From Hephaestia caeni (GTDB lineage Bacteria > Pseudomonadota > Alphaproteobacteria > Sphingomonadales > Sphingomonadaceae), in the NCBI RefSeq assembly GCF_003550065.1, contig NZ_QXDC01000002.1, forward strand, positions 599,206 through 663,205: 64,000 nucleotides of DNA, in the 5' to 3' direction. Of this stretch, positions 33,475 through 41,965 are shown piece after piece (within the stretch, counting starts at the first letter, position 1; the number at the start of each line of letters is the position of its first letter). A model generated the notes under the pieces. The model searched no databases and was not told where the DNA came from. It was given only the letters and a program-made list of their open reading frames with translations. The position numbers and the translations under genes are program-made.

Positions 33475-35535
33475 TCAAGCGGCTTCAGCCAGATCGTCCC
33501 CGTCCGCATCATTCGCGGCCTCGACCGGTTCCTCGATGGCCGGCTCAGCCTGGGTTGCGCCGATGGCGGCCGCCAGCTCCGCACGGCTCGGACCGCTGGC
33601 TTCCACGACCGGCGGTTCCTCGATCCGCATGGGCTGGGGAAGCCAGGCAAGCACCTTGTCCTTGATCTCGGCTTCGATGATCGACTGCCCGGCAAACAGC
33701 TTCTCGGCAGAGGCTGAGAGGTCCGCCTTCTTCGCTGCGCCATAGCGGGACTTCAGATCCTCCCCGCCAATGTCCTCGAACAGATCGAGGATCCAGTTGC
33801 GCGTAACGGCATCGAAGAAGTTTCGAGTGGTGGGACGCCACCAACGCGCAACATCGATGTCGAGGCTGCGCCCCAGATGCCGCAAGAACGGCGCTCCCGA
33901 ACCGCTGTCGGCGACCGGCTCGATGGTCCGCGCGATCGCCCAGGCAAACCAGTTGGCGCGCATTTCATCGTCCAGCGCCCGGAAGGCATCAAAGCGTGCA
34001 ACAGGATCGCCGGCGTCCCGCCAAGAGTGATCAAGCTCCCCTTCAAGCTTGACCCAGGCTTCAGCAGCGGCCGTCTCGCTGACGAAATTGCCAACCCGTC
34101 GCTCAGGCAGCGGCGCCTTAAGCCCCGATGCAAGATCATAGGCTCCGCCAAACTTACGATGGGCGGCATCGACCATGACGAAGGTGCCGAGATCCATCGC
34201 GAAGTGGGGATCGTTCGCGACATGGAGCGCCACAAGTTCAGTCCGCATCACGGCCAGCCTATCGAGAAGTTTCTGACTGAGCTTTGACTTGCGCGGGGTC
34301 GCCGTGCTTTCTGCATCCGAGCCGGCGTCGTCGCCATCCTCCTCGGCATCCGGATCGATATCCTGATCGTCCTCGTCGGTCTCAGCGAGAAACAAGGCCT
34401 CTTCCACGACAGGCTGACCATTCTCGCCGATCACGATATAGGCAAGCGCCTTTGCTTTCTGCTCGGGCTCGAACACCTCCTGCCGGTCCATGATAGAGCC
34501 GAGTTCGGTTTCCAGCGCTTCGATCTTTTCGAGCTGCTCGTCGCTATACTCCTCGGCTTCAGCCGCTGTTTCCTCGATTTCCTCGATCTCCGCCTGGATT
34601 TCGGTCCGTCGAGTCTCCTGGGTCTCGCTGAGTGGCGGAACAACCCCCTGGAGGCGCCGCAATCCCATGGTTGCGGTGTATGGAACGTGGTTGGCTGCGA
34701 TCGTACGGACTTCAGCGAACCCTTCACGCTCGCGGATGGCTTGGGCTGCTTCCGTGAGAGCCTCTTCAGCGAGTTGGTCGAGCAGTTCTCGGTTGGTCCA
34801 GAGTTCACTTTCGGCATCGGAATAGAGGTCTCTGTCGATGTTGCCGCCCGCCGCGAGATAGGCCTCACGGCCGACCAGCAACGCTTTCGGATGACCGCCG
34901 GTGTAACTCCCCGCTGTCACCTGGCGTTCGATCTCGGCAGCATTGTTCGCATAGTAGGTGCCGGCCAGGCTTTCGAACACCGATGCCTGCCGGACGGTAT
35001 CGGTCGTCTTGGCGTAGGCCTTGGCGATGTCGAGTGTGATCTGCCCCTTCGCCAGTGCCTCAAATACCGGCGTAGCCAGGTTGGCGAGGCGTAGACGGCC
35101 CTCAACGAAACGTTCCGTCAGGCTGAACCGCTTTGCAATGTCGGCGGTCGTTTTCTTCTCCTTGTCGATGATCGTGCGAAAGGCCGTGCAGGCGTCCGCC
35201 GGGTTCATCGCAAGCTGGAAGAAGTTCTCAGCGAGGCTCATTGATATCGCGTCTTCGGCGGTCGGGACCACCATGACCGGAACCTGAAAATCCTTGGGCA
35301 ACACGCCCTTCTCGATATTGCTGAGCGTCCGGGACAGACGACGGCCGCCAGCATAGATGTCATACTGGTCTTTCCGGCGCTTGATCGGGACGCCGATCAG
35401 GTTCTGGAGGACGATGCCAGTTTCGCCGAGATGCGCTTCGAACTGAGCATCCGCATCAGCGTTGGAATGCTTGCGCACATTGTCTTCCGCCACACGGCAG
35501 TTGACCGCGGGCACATAGATGATCGGAAATGTCAT
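33475..35535 (-). CDS. Large ParB/RepB/Spo0J-type protein
   Basis: A 686-residue protein with a ParB N-terminal domain (YVPAVNCRVAEDNVRKHSNA, DIYAGGRRLSRTLSNIEKG) and the helix-turn-helix region starting at AENFFQLAMNPADACTAFRT and ADIAKRFSLTERFVEGRLRL. Residues about 320-350 form a Glu-rich coiled coil, followed by an acidic stretch DEDDQDIDPDAEEDGDDAGS. Such long ParB-like proteins lacking a ParA neighbour are usual in plasmid leading regions, where they may be nucleases or CTP-dependent clamps rather than partition proteins. Start at ATG 35535 after CAGGAG; the leader hairpin overlaps the end of the upstream gene. Confidence 0.85.
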   Translation of the reverse strand: MTFPIIYVPAVNCRVAEDNVRKHSNADADAQFEAHLGETGIVLQNLIGVPIKRRKDQYDIYAGGRRLSRTLSNIEKGVLPKDFQVPVMVVPTAEDAISMSLAENFFQLAMNPADACTAFRTIIDKEKKTTADIAKRFSLTERFVEGRLRLANLATPVFEALAKGQITLDIAKAYAKTTDTVRQASVFESLAGTYYANNAAEIERQVTAGSYTGGHPKALLVGREAYLAAGGNIDRDLYSDAESELWTNRELLDQLAEEALTEAAQAIREREGFAEVRTIAANHVPYTATMGLRRLQGVVPPLSETQETRRTEIQAEIEEIEETAAEAEEYSDEQLEKIEALETELGSIMDRQEVFEPEQKAKALAYIVIGENGQPVVEEALFLAETDEDDQDIDPDAEEDGDDAGSDAESTATPRKSKLSQKLLDRLAVMRTELVALHVANDPHFAMDLGTFVMVDAAHRKFGGAYDLASGLKAPLPERRVGNFVSETAAAEAWVKLEGELDHSWRDAGDPVARFDAFRALDDEMRANWFAWAIARTIEPVADSGSGAPFLRHLGRSLDIDVARWWRPTTRNFFDAVTRNWILDLFEDIGGEDLKSRYGAAKKADLSASAEKLFAGQSIIEAEIKDKVLAWLPQPMRIEEPPVVEASGPSRAELAAAIGATQAEPAIEEPVEAANDADGDDLAEAA

Positions 35536-35547
35536 CGGTGTTACTCC

Positions 35548-35613
35548 TGTGCGGTGCATCCACCTGACCATCAGGCTGCTTTCCGCACATTCTCACCTCC
35601 CCCTCCCCTTTCT
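35548..35613 (-). promoter_or_regulatory. 5' leader of the ParB-like gene, embedded in the end of the upstream gene
   Basis: On the minus strand: AGAAAGGGGAGGGGGAGGTG, then TGTGCGG pairing with CCGCACA across a 28-base loop, then AGGAG and the ATG at 35535. The purine tract codes for the ERGGGGEN stretch of the Toprim protein, so leader and coding sequence share bases. Confidence 0.58.
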
Positions 35614-36488
35614 GACTGATACCGATCATTCCAATCGTTGAAGCCCGATCCGGGGAACCGTGTCTCAATGCGACGTCCCGGTCCTTGGTGAGCAGCTGCC
35701 GCACGTTGCGCTCCACGACGGCCCGCAGCGTCATCGTCTGGAAGCAGGATCAGATGCTCAATCCGTTCGGGTATGGCGACCAACGGAAACCGTTCAGATC
35801 CGAAGGCGGCCCAGACAGGGATTCCGAGCAAAATGTGGGCCGACCAAGCCGTTTCCCACCCTTCCGCCAGCCCGAGCACCCGGGTCGCGGCACCAAAGCG
35901 GACGGCGCCATGGTGAGGTCGGCCGAGCATGCGCTTTGGCGGAGCAAGATCGTTGACTGGCAACCCGGTACAAGGGTCGAGGAACAGCCGTTCGAGCGCG
36001 ATGACACCCAAATCACCTTCGGCAGCCGCCAGCAGTGCGGGGCGAAAACGGACGTCGGTTCCCCTGCCCAGTGGAACGCGATCATGATAGCGCAGTGCCG
36101 GGTGCGGCCCGGCAAACCCGCGCGTGGACAGATAGTTGTCTGCAGGCGTGCCCGTCACTGGACGTGCCTCTTTCCAGAGAGAGCTAATCCGCCCGTTCAG
36201 CCGCCGTTCGCGTGCTTCATCGCCCCACCCAGCCTGTGTTTCGGCGGAGGGAGTAGAGAGATTGTCCGTTCGAAGCGCACGCATGACATCGATGGTCGAA
36301 CACCCCGCAAAGCATTTGAATAGAATGCTGCGCTCGCCGACGCGGACTGAAAGGCTTGGTGTGTTATCCTTGTGAGCTGGGCAGCGGCACATTACGCCCG
36401 ATGGCCTCCATTCAACGCCGAGTGATTTGACGATCCGTGCAGCGGCGGCATGGAGACGGGGGTCAGCGCTGGTGCGTGAAAGAGCCAT
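35571..36488 (-). CDS. Toprim/zinc-finger primase-like protein
   Basis: A 305-residue protein with an N-terminal CHC2-like zinc finger (MCRCPAHKDNTPSLSV, then ILFKCFAGCS) and a C-terminal Toprim domain with the catalytic Glu in LGLAEGWETAWSA and the DxD-like LILLPDDDAAGRRGAQRA. This is the architecture of plasmid/phage primases and of DUF7146-type proteins; it lacks a helicase domain. It may prime the lagging strand of the transferred DNA. It is the first gene of the minus-strand block at its right end, starting at 36488 after GGAG. Confidence 0.85.
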   Translation of the reverse strand: MALSRTSADPRLHAAAARIVKSLGVEWRPSGVMCRCPAHKDNTPSLSVRVGERSILFKCFAGCSTIDVMRALRTDNLSTPSAETQAGWGDEARERRLNGRISSLWKEARPVTGTPADNYLSTRGFAGPHPALRYHDRVPLGRGTDVRFRPALLAAAEGDLGVIALERLFLDPCTGLPVNDLAPPKRMLGRPHHGAVRFGAATRVLGLAEGWETAWSAHILLGIPVWAAFGSERFPLVAIPERIEHLILLPDDDAAGRRGAQRAAAAHQGPGRRIETRFPGSGFNDWNDRYQSERGGGGENVRKAA

Positions 36489-36501
36489 TGAGGGACACTC
36501 C

Positions 36502-36543
36502 GGTTTGAGCTTGCTTCCTCAAACCAAAGCCCCCTTCTCTTCC
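36502..36543 (-). promoter_or_regulatory. 5' leader of the Toprim gene: purine tract plus perfect 8-bp hairpin
   Basis: On the minus strand: GGAAGAGAAGGGGGC, then GGTTTGAG-GAAGCAAG-CTCAAACC (eight perfect pairs), immediately followed by GGAG and, 13 bases on, the ATG at 36488. The clearest example of the shared leader. Confidence 0.68.
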
Positions 36544-36717
36544 GGCGACTTTTTACCGGAGCGCTTATCGACGGGATTGTGTAGCCTCGTCAGGCAATGG
36601 CAATTCGCCAGCGTCGTCCATCTGGTTCATTCAACGTTGTACGACCAGCAACCTTATCCCGGAAAATCGGGTTCATGGCACATTCGCCGATCGTGACCCG
36701 CAGGCCCGGATGTCCAT

Positions 36718-37263
36718 TCAAGCCCGTCGATTTGCTTGGCTCGACGTTGGTCTTTTACCTGAACGAGAACGGTGGCGGGCAGCCACTGACGAGGCTGCAA
36801 AGGCGCCAGCGCTCCAGGGACAATAGTCCTGAGGCCGAGCGGTGTCAGCGCAGCTGGCAGTGCAATCCTGGAAGGCTTGGACGAATCCGGCCAGGATGGT
36901 TTGGAAACAGGTATCCATCTTCTCTCGACCAGAGATGGTCAGCTGCACATAGGTGCGACGCTTGTCGAGAGGGTCAGGCAGACGTTCGACAATGGCCTGT
37001 GCCTCCATTACAGCCAGACAATGCCGGGCTGTCATTTCCGAGGCCTTTGAAGCACGCCATAAACTGGTAAGCGAGGTCTTCAGGCCTTGGCTGTCACGCC
37101 AATAAAGATCAAGGAGCATCTCGCTGCCGGGGTCCGAGCAAAGTGAGCCGAACAATTCCGCCAGCTGCGTCCTGCTAGTGATGATTGACTTGCAAAGTGG
37201 TGCAAAGACGGCCAGTTGGCCGCCCTCTTCCAACATGGATTCAATTCGACGTTGGTACTGCAT
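36718..37263 (-). CDS. MarR-like winged-helix regulator
   Basis: A 181-residue protein with the MarR plan: N-terminal helices, SLTSLWRASKASEMTARHCL as recognition helix region, MEAQAIVERLPDPLDKRRTY and VQLTISGREKMD as the wing. The last 45 residues (after FQDCTA) look unlike a MarR C-terminus and could reflect a frameshift. Start at 37263 after GGAG. Ligand unknown. It may control the divergent nuclease-reductase pair at 37566-39325. Confidence 0.7.
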   Translation of the reverse strand: MQYQRRIESMLEEGGQLAVFAPLCKSIITSRTQLAELFGSLCSDPGSEMLLDLYWRDSQGLKTSLTSLWRASKASEMTARHCLAVMEAQAIVERLPDPLDKRRTYVQLTISGREKMDTCFQTILAGFVQAFQDCTASCADTARPQDYCPWSAGAFAASSVAARHRSRSGKRPTSSQANRRA

Positions 37264-37565
37264 GGGTGATAATCTCCGTCCCATTTCGCAGGTCACCGCA
37301 GAAATTGACGCGGATACCGCTCGGTTGTTTGCCCCCCGGCATCGTCGAAACGGAATTTAATCACCTGATCATGGTTCGAATTATTATTCGGTCAATCTGA
37401 CTTTTGGCGGGGAAACCGCATTGCCGAAGAGCGCGCACTGGCTATTCCTGGGACGCAGCGCGGATATTCCATATACCAGCGAAGGCCATTGAACATTGGC
37501 TCTCATGTTCGTCGCGCGCCCGCAACAGTAATCGAGTAAATTGCTCAAGCGAAGGGAGAAAAACC
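37264..37565 (+). other. Divergent intergenic region, about 300 bases
   Basis: Separates the MarR-like gene from the nuclease-reductase pair and should hold both promoters. No clear operator palindrome found; an AAGGGAGAAA ribosome site lies before 37566. Confidence 0.4.
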
Positions 37566-38678
37566 ATGAAGCTTGCTGTCTATAACGTCGAAAACCTGTT
37601 CGATCGTGCCAAGGCAATGAACCTCGACAGCTGGGAAGAAGGCCGCCCGGTATTGGAGAAGTTCGCCACGCTCAACGGGCTTCTTGGTCAGGTCACCTAT
37701 GCTCCCGCCGACAAAACCCGGATGGTCGAGCTGATGCGTGACCTCGGCCTTGAGAAATCCGACACAGGCCCGTTTGTTATCTTGCGACGCAACCGCGGCG
37801 GCTTGTTGCGACGCCCCAAGGACGGTGGCGTCGTGATCGAGGCGGACGGACGCGCCGATTGGGTGGGCTCGCTGGAACTCCGCGACGAACCAGTCAACGA
37901 ACATGCGATGCGGAACACCGCGCGGGTTATGATGGACCTGGAAGCCGACGTGCTCGGTGTCATCGAGGCCGAAAGCCGCCCGGTGCTGTCAGCGTTCAAC
38001 ACGGAGATCCTGCCGGCACTCGGCGGCACGCCGTTTCGCCATGTCATGCTGATCGACGGCAATGACGAGCGGGGCATTGACGTCGGATTGATGAGCCGCA
38101 CGGGCTATCCGATCGGCACAATGTGCAGCCGCGTCGACGACCAGCTGCCGAACGGCCAACCTGTCTTTTCACGCGATTGCCCGCAATTCGAGGTAACGAC
38201 TCCGAACGGTGAGACACTTCTGGTGCTGGTCAACCATCTCAAGAGTAAGGGCTATGGCGGCAAGGCAGCGTCCGACGCCAAACGCAAGGCGCAAGCCGAG
38301 CGGATCGCCGAAATCTATAGAGGGCTGATCGACAATGGTGCGCGCTATGTCGCTATCATCGGCGACTTCAACGACACGCCATCGAGCGCACCACTCGCTC
38401 CACTGCTCCATGACACAGATTTGGCGGACATCTTCACCCACCCGGCGTTCGACGATGGCGGCTATCCTGGCACCTATGGTCTGTGCAACGCGGCCAATAA
38501 GATCGACTATATACTGCTGTCGCCTTCGCTGTTTGAACGCGTGCGGTCAGGCGGCGTGTACCGCACCGGCATGTGGCCAGGATCGCGACCGAAGCGCTGG
38601 GAGGCCTATCCCGAAGTCAGCAGGGCAGCCGATGCAGGGTCCGACCATGCTGCCTTGTGGGCTGATATCGACCTTTGA
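37566..38678 (+). CDS. Endonuclease/exonuclease/phosphatase-family protein
   Basis: A 370-residue metal-dependent phosphoesterase fold: MKLAVYNVENLFDRAKAMNL carries the catalytic Asn-Glu neighbourhood, then DVLGVIEAESRP, LVLVNHLKSKGYGG (His/Lys), YVAIIGDFNDTPSSAPLAPL (Asp-Asn pair) and AGSDHAALWADIDL (catalytic Asp-His near the C-terminus). Substrates of the family include nucleic acids and phospho-lipids; which applies is unknown. The start at 37566 follows AAGGGAG and coincides with the first strand of the fold. Its stop overlaps nothing but lies 11 bases before the next gene. Confidence 0.85.
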   Translation: MKLAVYNVENLFDRAKAMNLDSWEEGRPVLEKFATLNGLLGQVTYAPADKTRMVELMRDLGLEKSDTGPFVILRRNRGGLLRRPKDGGVVIEADGRADWVGSLELRDEPVNEHAMRNTARVMMDLEADVLGVIEAESRPVLSAFNTEILPALGGTPFRHVMLIDGNDERGIDVGLMSRTGYPIGTMCSRVDDQLPNGQPVFSRDCPQFEVTTPNGETLLVLVNHLKSKGYGGKAASDAKRKAQAERIAEIYRGLIDNGARYVAIIGDFNDTPSSAPLAPLLHDTDLADIFTHPAFDDGGYPGTYGLCNAANKIDYILLSPSLFERVRSGGVYRTGMWPGSRPKRWEAYPEVSRAADAGSDHAALWADIDL

Positions 38679-38689
38679 CGGAGTCAGCT

Positions 38690-39325
38690 ATGCGAGTGCT
38701 CATCCTTGACGGACATCCTGACTCTGGCCGCTTCGTCAGCCATCTGCTCGATACCTATCAGGCTGCGCTTGGCGACCAGGTAGAGGTTGAGCGCATCGCG
38801 GTGCGGGATCTCGATTTCGAGCCGAACCTGCGGCGCGGCTACAAAGAAGTCCAGGGTTGGGAGCTCGATCTGGAACGGATCGGCGGCGCCATCGCGGCTG
38901 CCGATCATCTCGTGGTCGGGTTTCCGATGTGGTGGGGCAGCGAGCCTGCGCAGCTCAAAGGTTTGATCGATCGGGTTCTGCTGCCCGGCTTTGCGTTTCG
39001 CTATCACAAGGACGATCCCTTCTGGGACCGGCTTCTGGCAGGACGCTCGGCCGATGTCCTCATTACGACGGATACACCAGCCTTCTATCTTTGGCTCGCC
39101 TACGGCAACGCTGTCGTGCGCCGCTGGCGCGGCCAGATTCTGGGCTTCTGCGGATTCAAGCCCGTTCGCATCACCAAATTTGGGCCGGTCCGCCACGGCG
39201 GCGTGCAGAAGAATATCGCTGCCTGGCGGGGAAAGGTTGAACGGCTCGCGGCATCGGCCTCGGCCCTGAAACGCGCTACAAAGCTAACGGCCGATCTTCC
39301 AAGCTGGCCGGGGCAAGCAAACTGA
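38690..39325 (+). CDS. Flavodoxin-fold NAD(P)H quinone oxidoreductase
   Basis: A 211-residue protein: MRVLILDGHPDSGRFVSHLL (phosphate-binding loop region), AADHLVVGFPMWWGSEPAQL and KGLIDRVLLPGFAFRY are typical of the NQO1/KefF/MdaB flavoprotein family, which reduces quinones with FMN or FAD. Start at ATG 38690 after GGAG rather than at an in-frame TTG at 38675. Its last codons (PGQAN stop) lie inside a copy of a 50-base hairpin repeat. Cotranscribed with the nuclease-like gene; the connection between them is not evident. Confidence 0.85.
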   Translation: MRVLILDGHPDSGRFVSHLLDTYQAALGDQVEVERIAVRDLDFEPNLRRGYKEVQGWELDLERIGGAIAAADHLVVGFPMWWGSEPAQLKGLIDRVLLPGFAFRYHKDDPFWDRLLAGRSADVLITTDTPAFYLWLAYGNAVVRRWRGQILGFCGFKPVRITKFGPVRHGGVQKNIAAWRGKVERLAASASALKRATKLTADLPSWPGQAN

Positions 39326-39358
39326 CTCGCCCCGGCAGGCTCGCCAGGCTCGGCGTGG
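39309..39358 (-). repeat. GC-rich hairpin repeat, copy 1
   Basis: A stretch starting with CCGGGGCAAGCAAACTGACT. It folds as GGGGCAAG/CTCGCCCC and is followed by GGCTCGGCGTGGC. Its reverse complement matches 42870-42919 at about 40 of 50 positions. It overlaps the last five codons and the stop of the quinone reductase gene, so it may serve as that gene's 3' end. Looks like a REP-type dispersed element. Confidence 0.7.
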
Positions 39359-39586
39359 CGCGACATGAAGGCACTCTGCTAGCGCAACTCGTGGTCGACA
39401 CCTGTCGCAAAACCGGATTGTGCACACCTAGGGATCAACGATCTAGGTCTAGCGTCCGACGTGGTTCGACGGCAGCCCAGCTGGTTGCCGCACCTTCCGC
39501 TGGAGGCCAGCTGCGGCGCGGCAGGATTGTTATCCGCGCGGTGGAATCCCCTTCCAGTTGTCGATCACCGATGTCGAGCGTCAGGA
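39326..39586. other. Gene-free stretch of about 260 bases
   Basis: Starts with the hairpin repeat, then CACACCTAGGGATCAACGATC and a GC-rich part. No frame on either strand is convincing. It could be a decayed insertion. Confidence 0.35.
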
Positions 39587-40270
39587 TCAATGCCTGGTGG
39601 GCGGAGGCAGCGCTGCGCTCTCCTCGAAACGCAACGCCAAGGGCCAGAGCCCTGTCTTCTTAAAGAGGCGTTCCGATTGGCTTTGGCGTGTCTCGTGTAA
39701 CAGCCCCAGCCAACTTAGCGGACGAAGGACATGCACATAGATGAGCGATTTGGAATGATAATCCTGTTCGTCAGCCCCCATCAGCCGCGAGGCGAAGCGC
39801 CGGTCAGTGACTCCTTCATGGGCCTCGACGTTCAACGCATGCAGAACCGAAACCCATTCGATCTCCAGCATGTCGTCGTGTCCGGCGGTAAGAAGGAGGT
39901 GCTGCGATAGGGTGATCCACAGGCTTCCTCCATGGTCCAGCAGGTCCCTTCCTGATTTGGTGATGTGCAGAAAGCCCTTCCGGTGGCGGGCAAGCTTTGC
40001 CGCCAGTAGCAGATCATGGAGCAAAACCAGCGGCGGAAAGTCATGCTCGTTCAGAACTTTATTGATCGCGTACAGCTCATCGGCAGTGTAGCCGGGCCAG
40101 CAGAAAGCTCCGGCCGCCCAGGTGACAAAGTAGCGCTTCAGTGCCTTGTTCGGCGTAAGTCCGATCGGACCGACATCAATCAGGTGTCGCAAGGTTAGGA
40201 CAGCGGCGCGATACAAGGGTGACAACCCCAGCTCCGGAGTCTCTGCGGCAGGGGCATGGAACTCTATCAT
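39587..40270 (-). CDS. Helical hypothetical protein, 227 residues
   Basis: Starts MIEFHAPAAETPELGLSPLY. The segments VGPIGLTPNKALKRYFVTWA, LLLAAKLARHRKGFLHITKS and GRDLLDHGGSLWITLSQHLL resemble the helical, winged-helix-like C-terminal region of pRiA4b ORF-3-like (Tn/IS passenger) proteins, without their N-terminal domain. The ATG at 40270 is chosen over an upstream open extension because that extension has no ribosome site. Function unknown. Confidence 0.5.
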   Translation of the reverse strand: MIEFHAPAAETPELGLSPLYRAAVLTLRHLIDVGPIGLTPNKALKRYFVTWAAGAFCWPGYTADELYAINKVLNEHDFPPLVLLHDLLLAAKLARHRKGFLHITKSGRDLLDHGGSLWITLSQHLLLTAGHDDMLEIEWVSVLHALNVEAHEGVTDRRFASRLMGADEQDYHSKSLIYVHVLRPLSWLGLLHETRQSQSERLFKKTGLWPLALRFEESAALPPPTRH

Positions 40271-40608
40271 GATGAGAGTAGCCCTGCCCGACAGGCGATC
40301 CGAACACAAGGAAGGGCGCTTGCCCCAAATTTTCGCCGTTCGACAGTGTTTTTCGCGCTCGGGAGCAGACATTCAATTTTGGTCGAGATTGCGGACATTG
40401 CCGCCACTCAGGAGACTGGCGGCGAACGTCGGGTTGCAGGCGAACCGGACGTTCGATGATCATGGGACAAGGGCCAATAAACGAGAAAGCCCTCTGCGGT
40501 TCACAGAAACTGCTACCCAGTCGGATCGCTTCCCTTCTCCCGGAAGGGCTTCAGGCTTGCTATTTGTCTAGGGCTGCCCTTCGAATGACTTGGCCGCCCC
40601 GGTCATTC
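40271..40608. other. Gene-free stretch of about 340 bases
   Basis: Includes ATTGCGGACATTGCCGCC-type sequence and a short inverted match CGGACGTTCG/CGAACGT, but no credible coding frame. Likely spacer at the left edge of the conflict-gene island. Confidence 0.35.
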
Positions 40609-41946
40609 TTACTGGCAGGTGTCTGGATTCACTGTTTTCGGGACGCCATCGCTCACGATGGCGAGCGTCGTGAACGGTGGCGAGTAGTCGGCAGTTAACG
40701 CCGCCTTGTTCGCGGCTGCTTGCAGTTGGCGAGTGGCTCCGGACTGCGATATTCGGTCTGAAATTTTGCTCGCCGCATCTAGCGCGCAATAATTCAGCAA
40801 TGCGACCTTGGCCTTAGCCAGTGCGTCGCCGTAGGCGCCCTCATTGTCCAGCGCGGTCTTCTGGCTGGCAAGCTGCGTGGCGGGATCTATTTCCTCCTTG
40901 AGCCGGGCGTCGATCGCCGGGCGCGCCGCTGCGAAGACGCCGGCCACGAAGGCTACGAACTCCTTGGTCGGCCGACTCTCGACGACGGTGACAGTGGCGG
41001 TGAACGGGAACGGCTCGTTTAGCATCGGCGCGCCCGCAGCAGGCTTTGGAGGCGCCAGCGTTGGCGCCTGGGGCGCAACCGCAGGTGCCTGGCCCGTCGC
41101 CTGTCCGGTTCCGCTGCCAGGTTGAGCCGCGGGCGCCGCGTCAGCCTGGGTGTTGGCGCGGCCGACCGCGCCGCCAGTGCCGCTGTTCGTGCCGATCGTC
41201 GCGAACCACGAAGCCTCGTGCGGGAAGCGCCCGTCGGACAGCGGCTGGTATGTCTGCTGCTTGCCGATCGTGCGGTCCTCGATCAGCACGGCGCTGCCCG
41301 TGTCTTGGCCGCCCGGGCGGCTGAACTTAACCGCGATCGAGAGGCCGCGAGAGCCGCTTGTCCCGCCGTCCATCGACTTAGCGATCCAAGTGTATGCGGG
41401 TGTGAAGGTGAGTGCCGTCTGGTTATGTGAGGGGCTGATCGCGATCTCCACGTAGTGCGCCAACTCGTACACGTCGGGTAGCACTCCTGTCACCTTAGAG
41501 CCATTGACGTCGCGGACCAAGATGCTCGGAACGGCAGTGCCGTTCACCGTCACTGGATCGACCGCCGGCATAGCGATCTTCGTCTTCAGCTTCTCGGTGG
41601 CCTCGAACTTGCCTCGGATCGCGATCAGGCACTGCGGGAGGTCGCCGCTGTAGAGCTCAAAGTTCACGCTCGCATTGCTTGCGGGGAGGTTGCCACCCTC
41701 GGAGCCTTTCTGGAGAGCGGTTCCGAAGTTCTCGAGCGTCTTAGTCGCGGCCCCTAGAAGGACGGCGGCAACGATCGGGGCGAAGTTTTTTCCCTGCTTC
41801 GAGAGGTGTGGGCACGGCGCGTAGCTGACTATGAGCCGTGTGTCCGCCGGCTGCTGGTATGTTAGAGGGCGCAAGCCCGGGAGGCCATTGGCGCAACCCG
41901 ACAGCATCATCCCCAACGCCGCGGTTCCGAATGCAATCTTCTTCAT
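40609..41946 (-). CDS. Lipoprotein of unknown function beside a trypsin-like protease
   Basis: A 445-residue protein with a lipoprotein signal: MKKIAFGTAALGMMLSGCAN, lipobox LSGC with the acylated Cys at residue 18. It should be anchored in the outer membrane. The mature part is beta-rich up to residue 240, then a Pro/Ala/Gly/Gln-rich linker (residues about 250-300), then a helical C-terminal region (EFVAFVAGVFAAARPAIDAR, LLNYCALDAASKISDRISQS). No family recognised. It follows the protease gene by 20 bases and was probably acquired with it. Confidence 0.7.
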   Translation of the reverse strand: MKKIAFGTAALGMMLSGCANGLPGLRPLTYQQPADTRLIVSYAPCPHLSKQGKNFAPIVAAVLLGAATKTLENFGTALQKGSEGGNLPASNASVNFELYSGDLPQCLIAIRGKFEATEKLKTKIAMPAVDPVTVNGTAVPSILVRDVNGSKVTGVLPDVYELAHYVEIAISPSHNQTALTFTPAYTWIAKSMDGGTSGSRGLSIAVKFSRPGGQDTGSAVLIEDRTIGKQQTYQPLSDGRFPHEASWFATIGTNSGTGGAVGRANTQADAAPAAQPGSGTGQATGQAPAVAPQAPTLAPPKPAAGAPMLNEPFPFTATVTVVESRPTKEFVAFVAGVFAAARPAIDARLKEEIDPATQLASQKTALDNEGAYGDALAKAKVALLNYCALDAASKISDRISQSGATRQLQAAANKAALTADYSPPFTTLAIVSDGVPKTVNPDTCQ

Positions 41947-41965
41947 TTCTTCCCCCGTCTTAAGT

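Noticed and set aside
33475..35535. Chromosome or plasmid partition ParB
   Set aside because: No ParA neighbour, unusual length and acidic middle; better described as a ParB-like leading-region protein.
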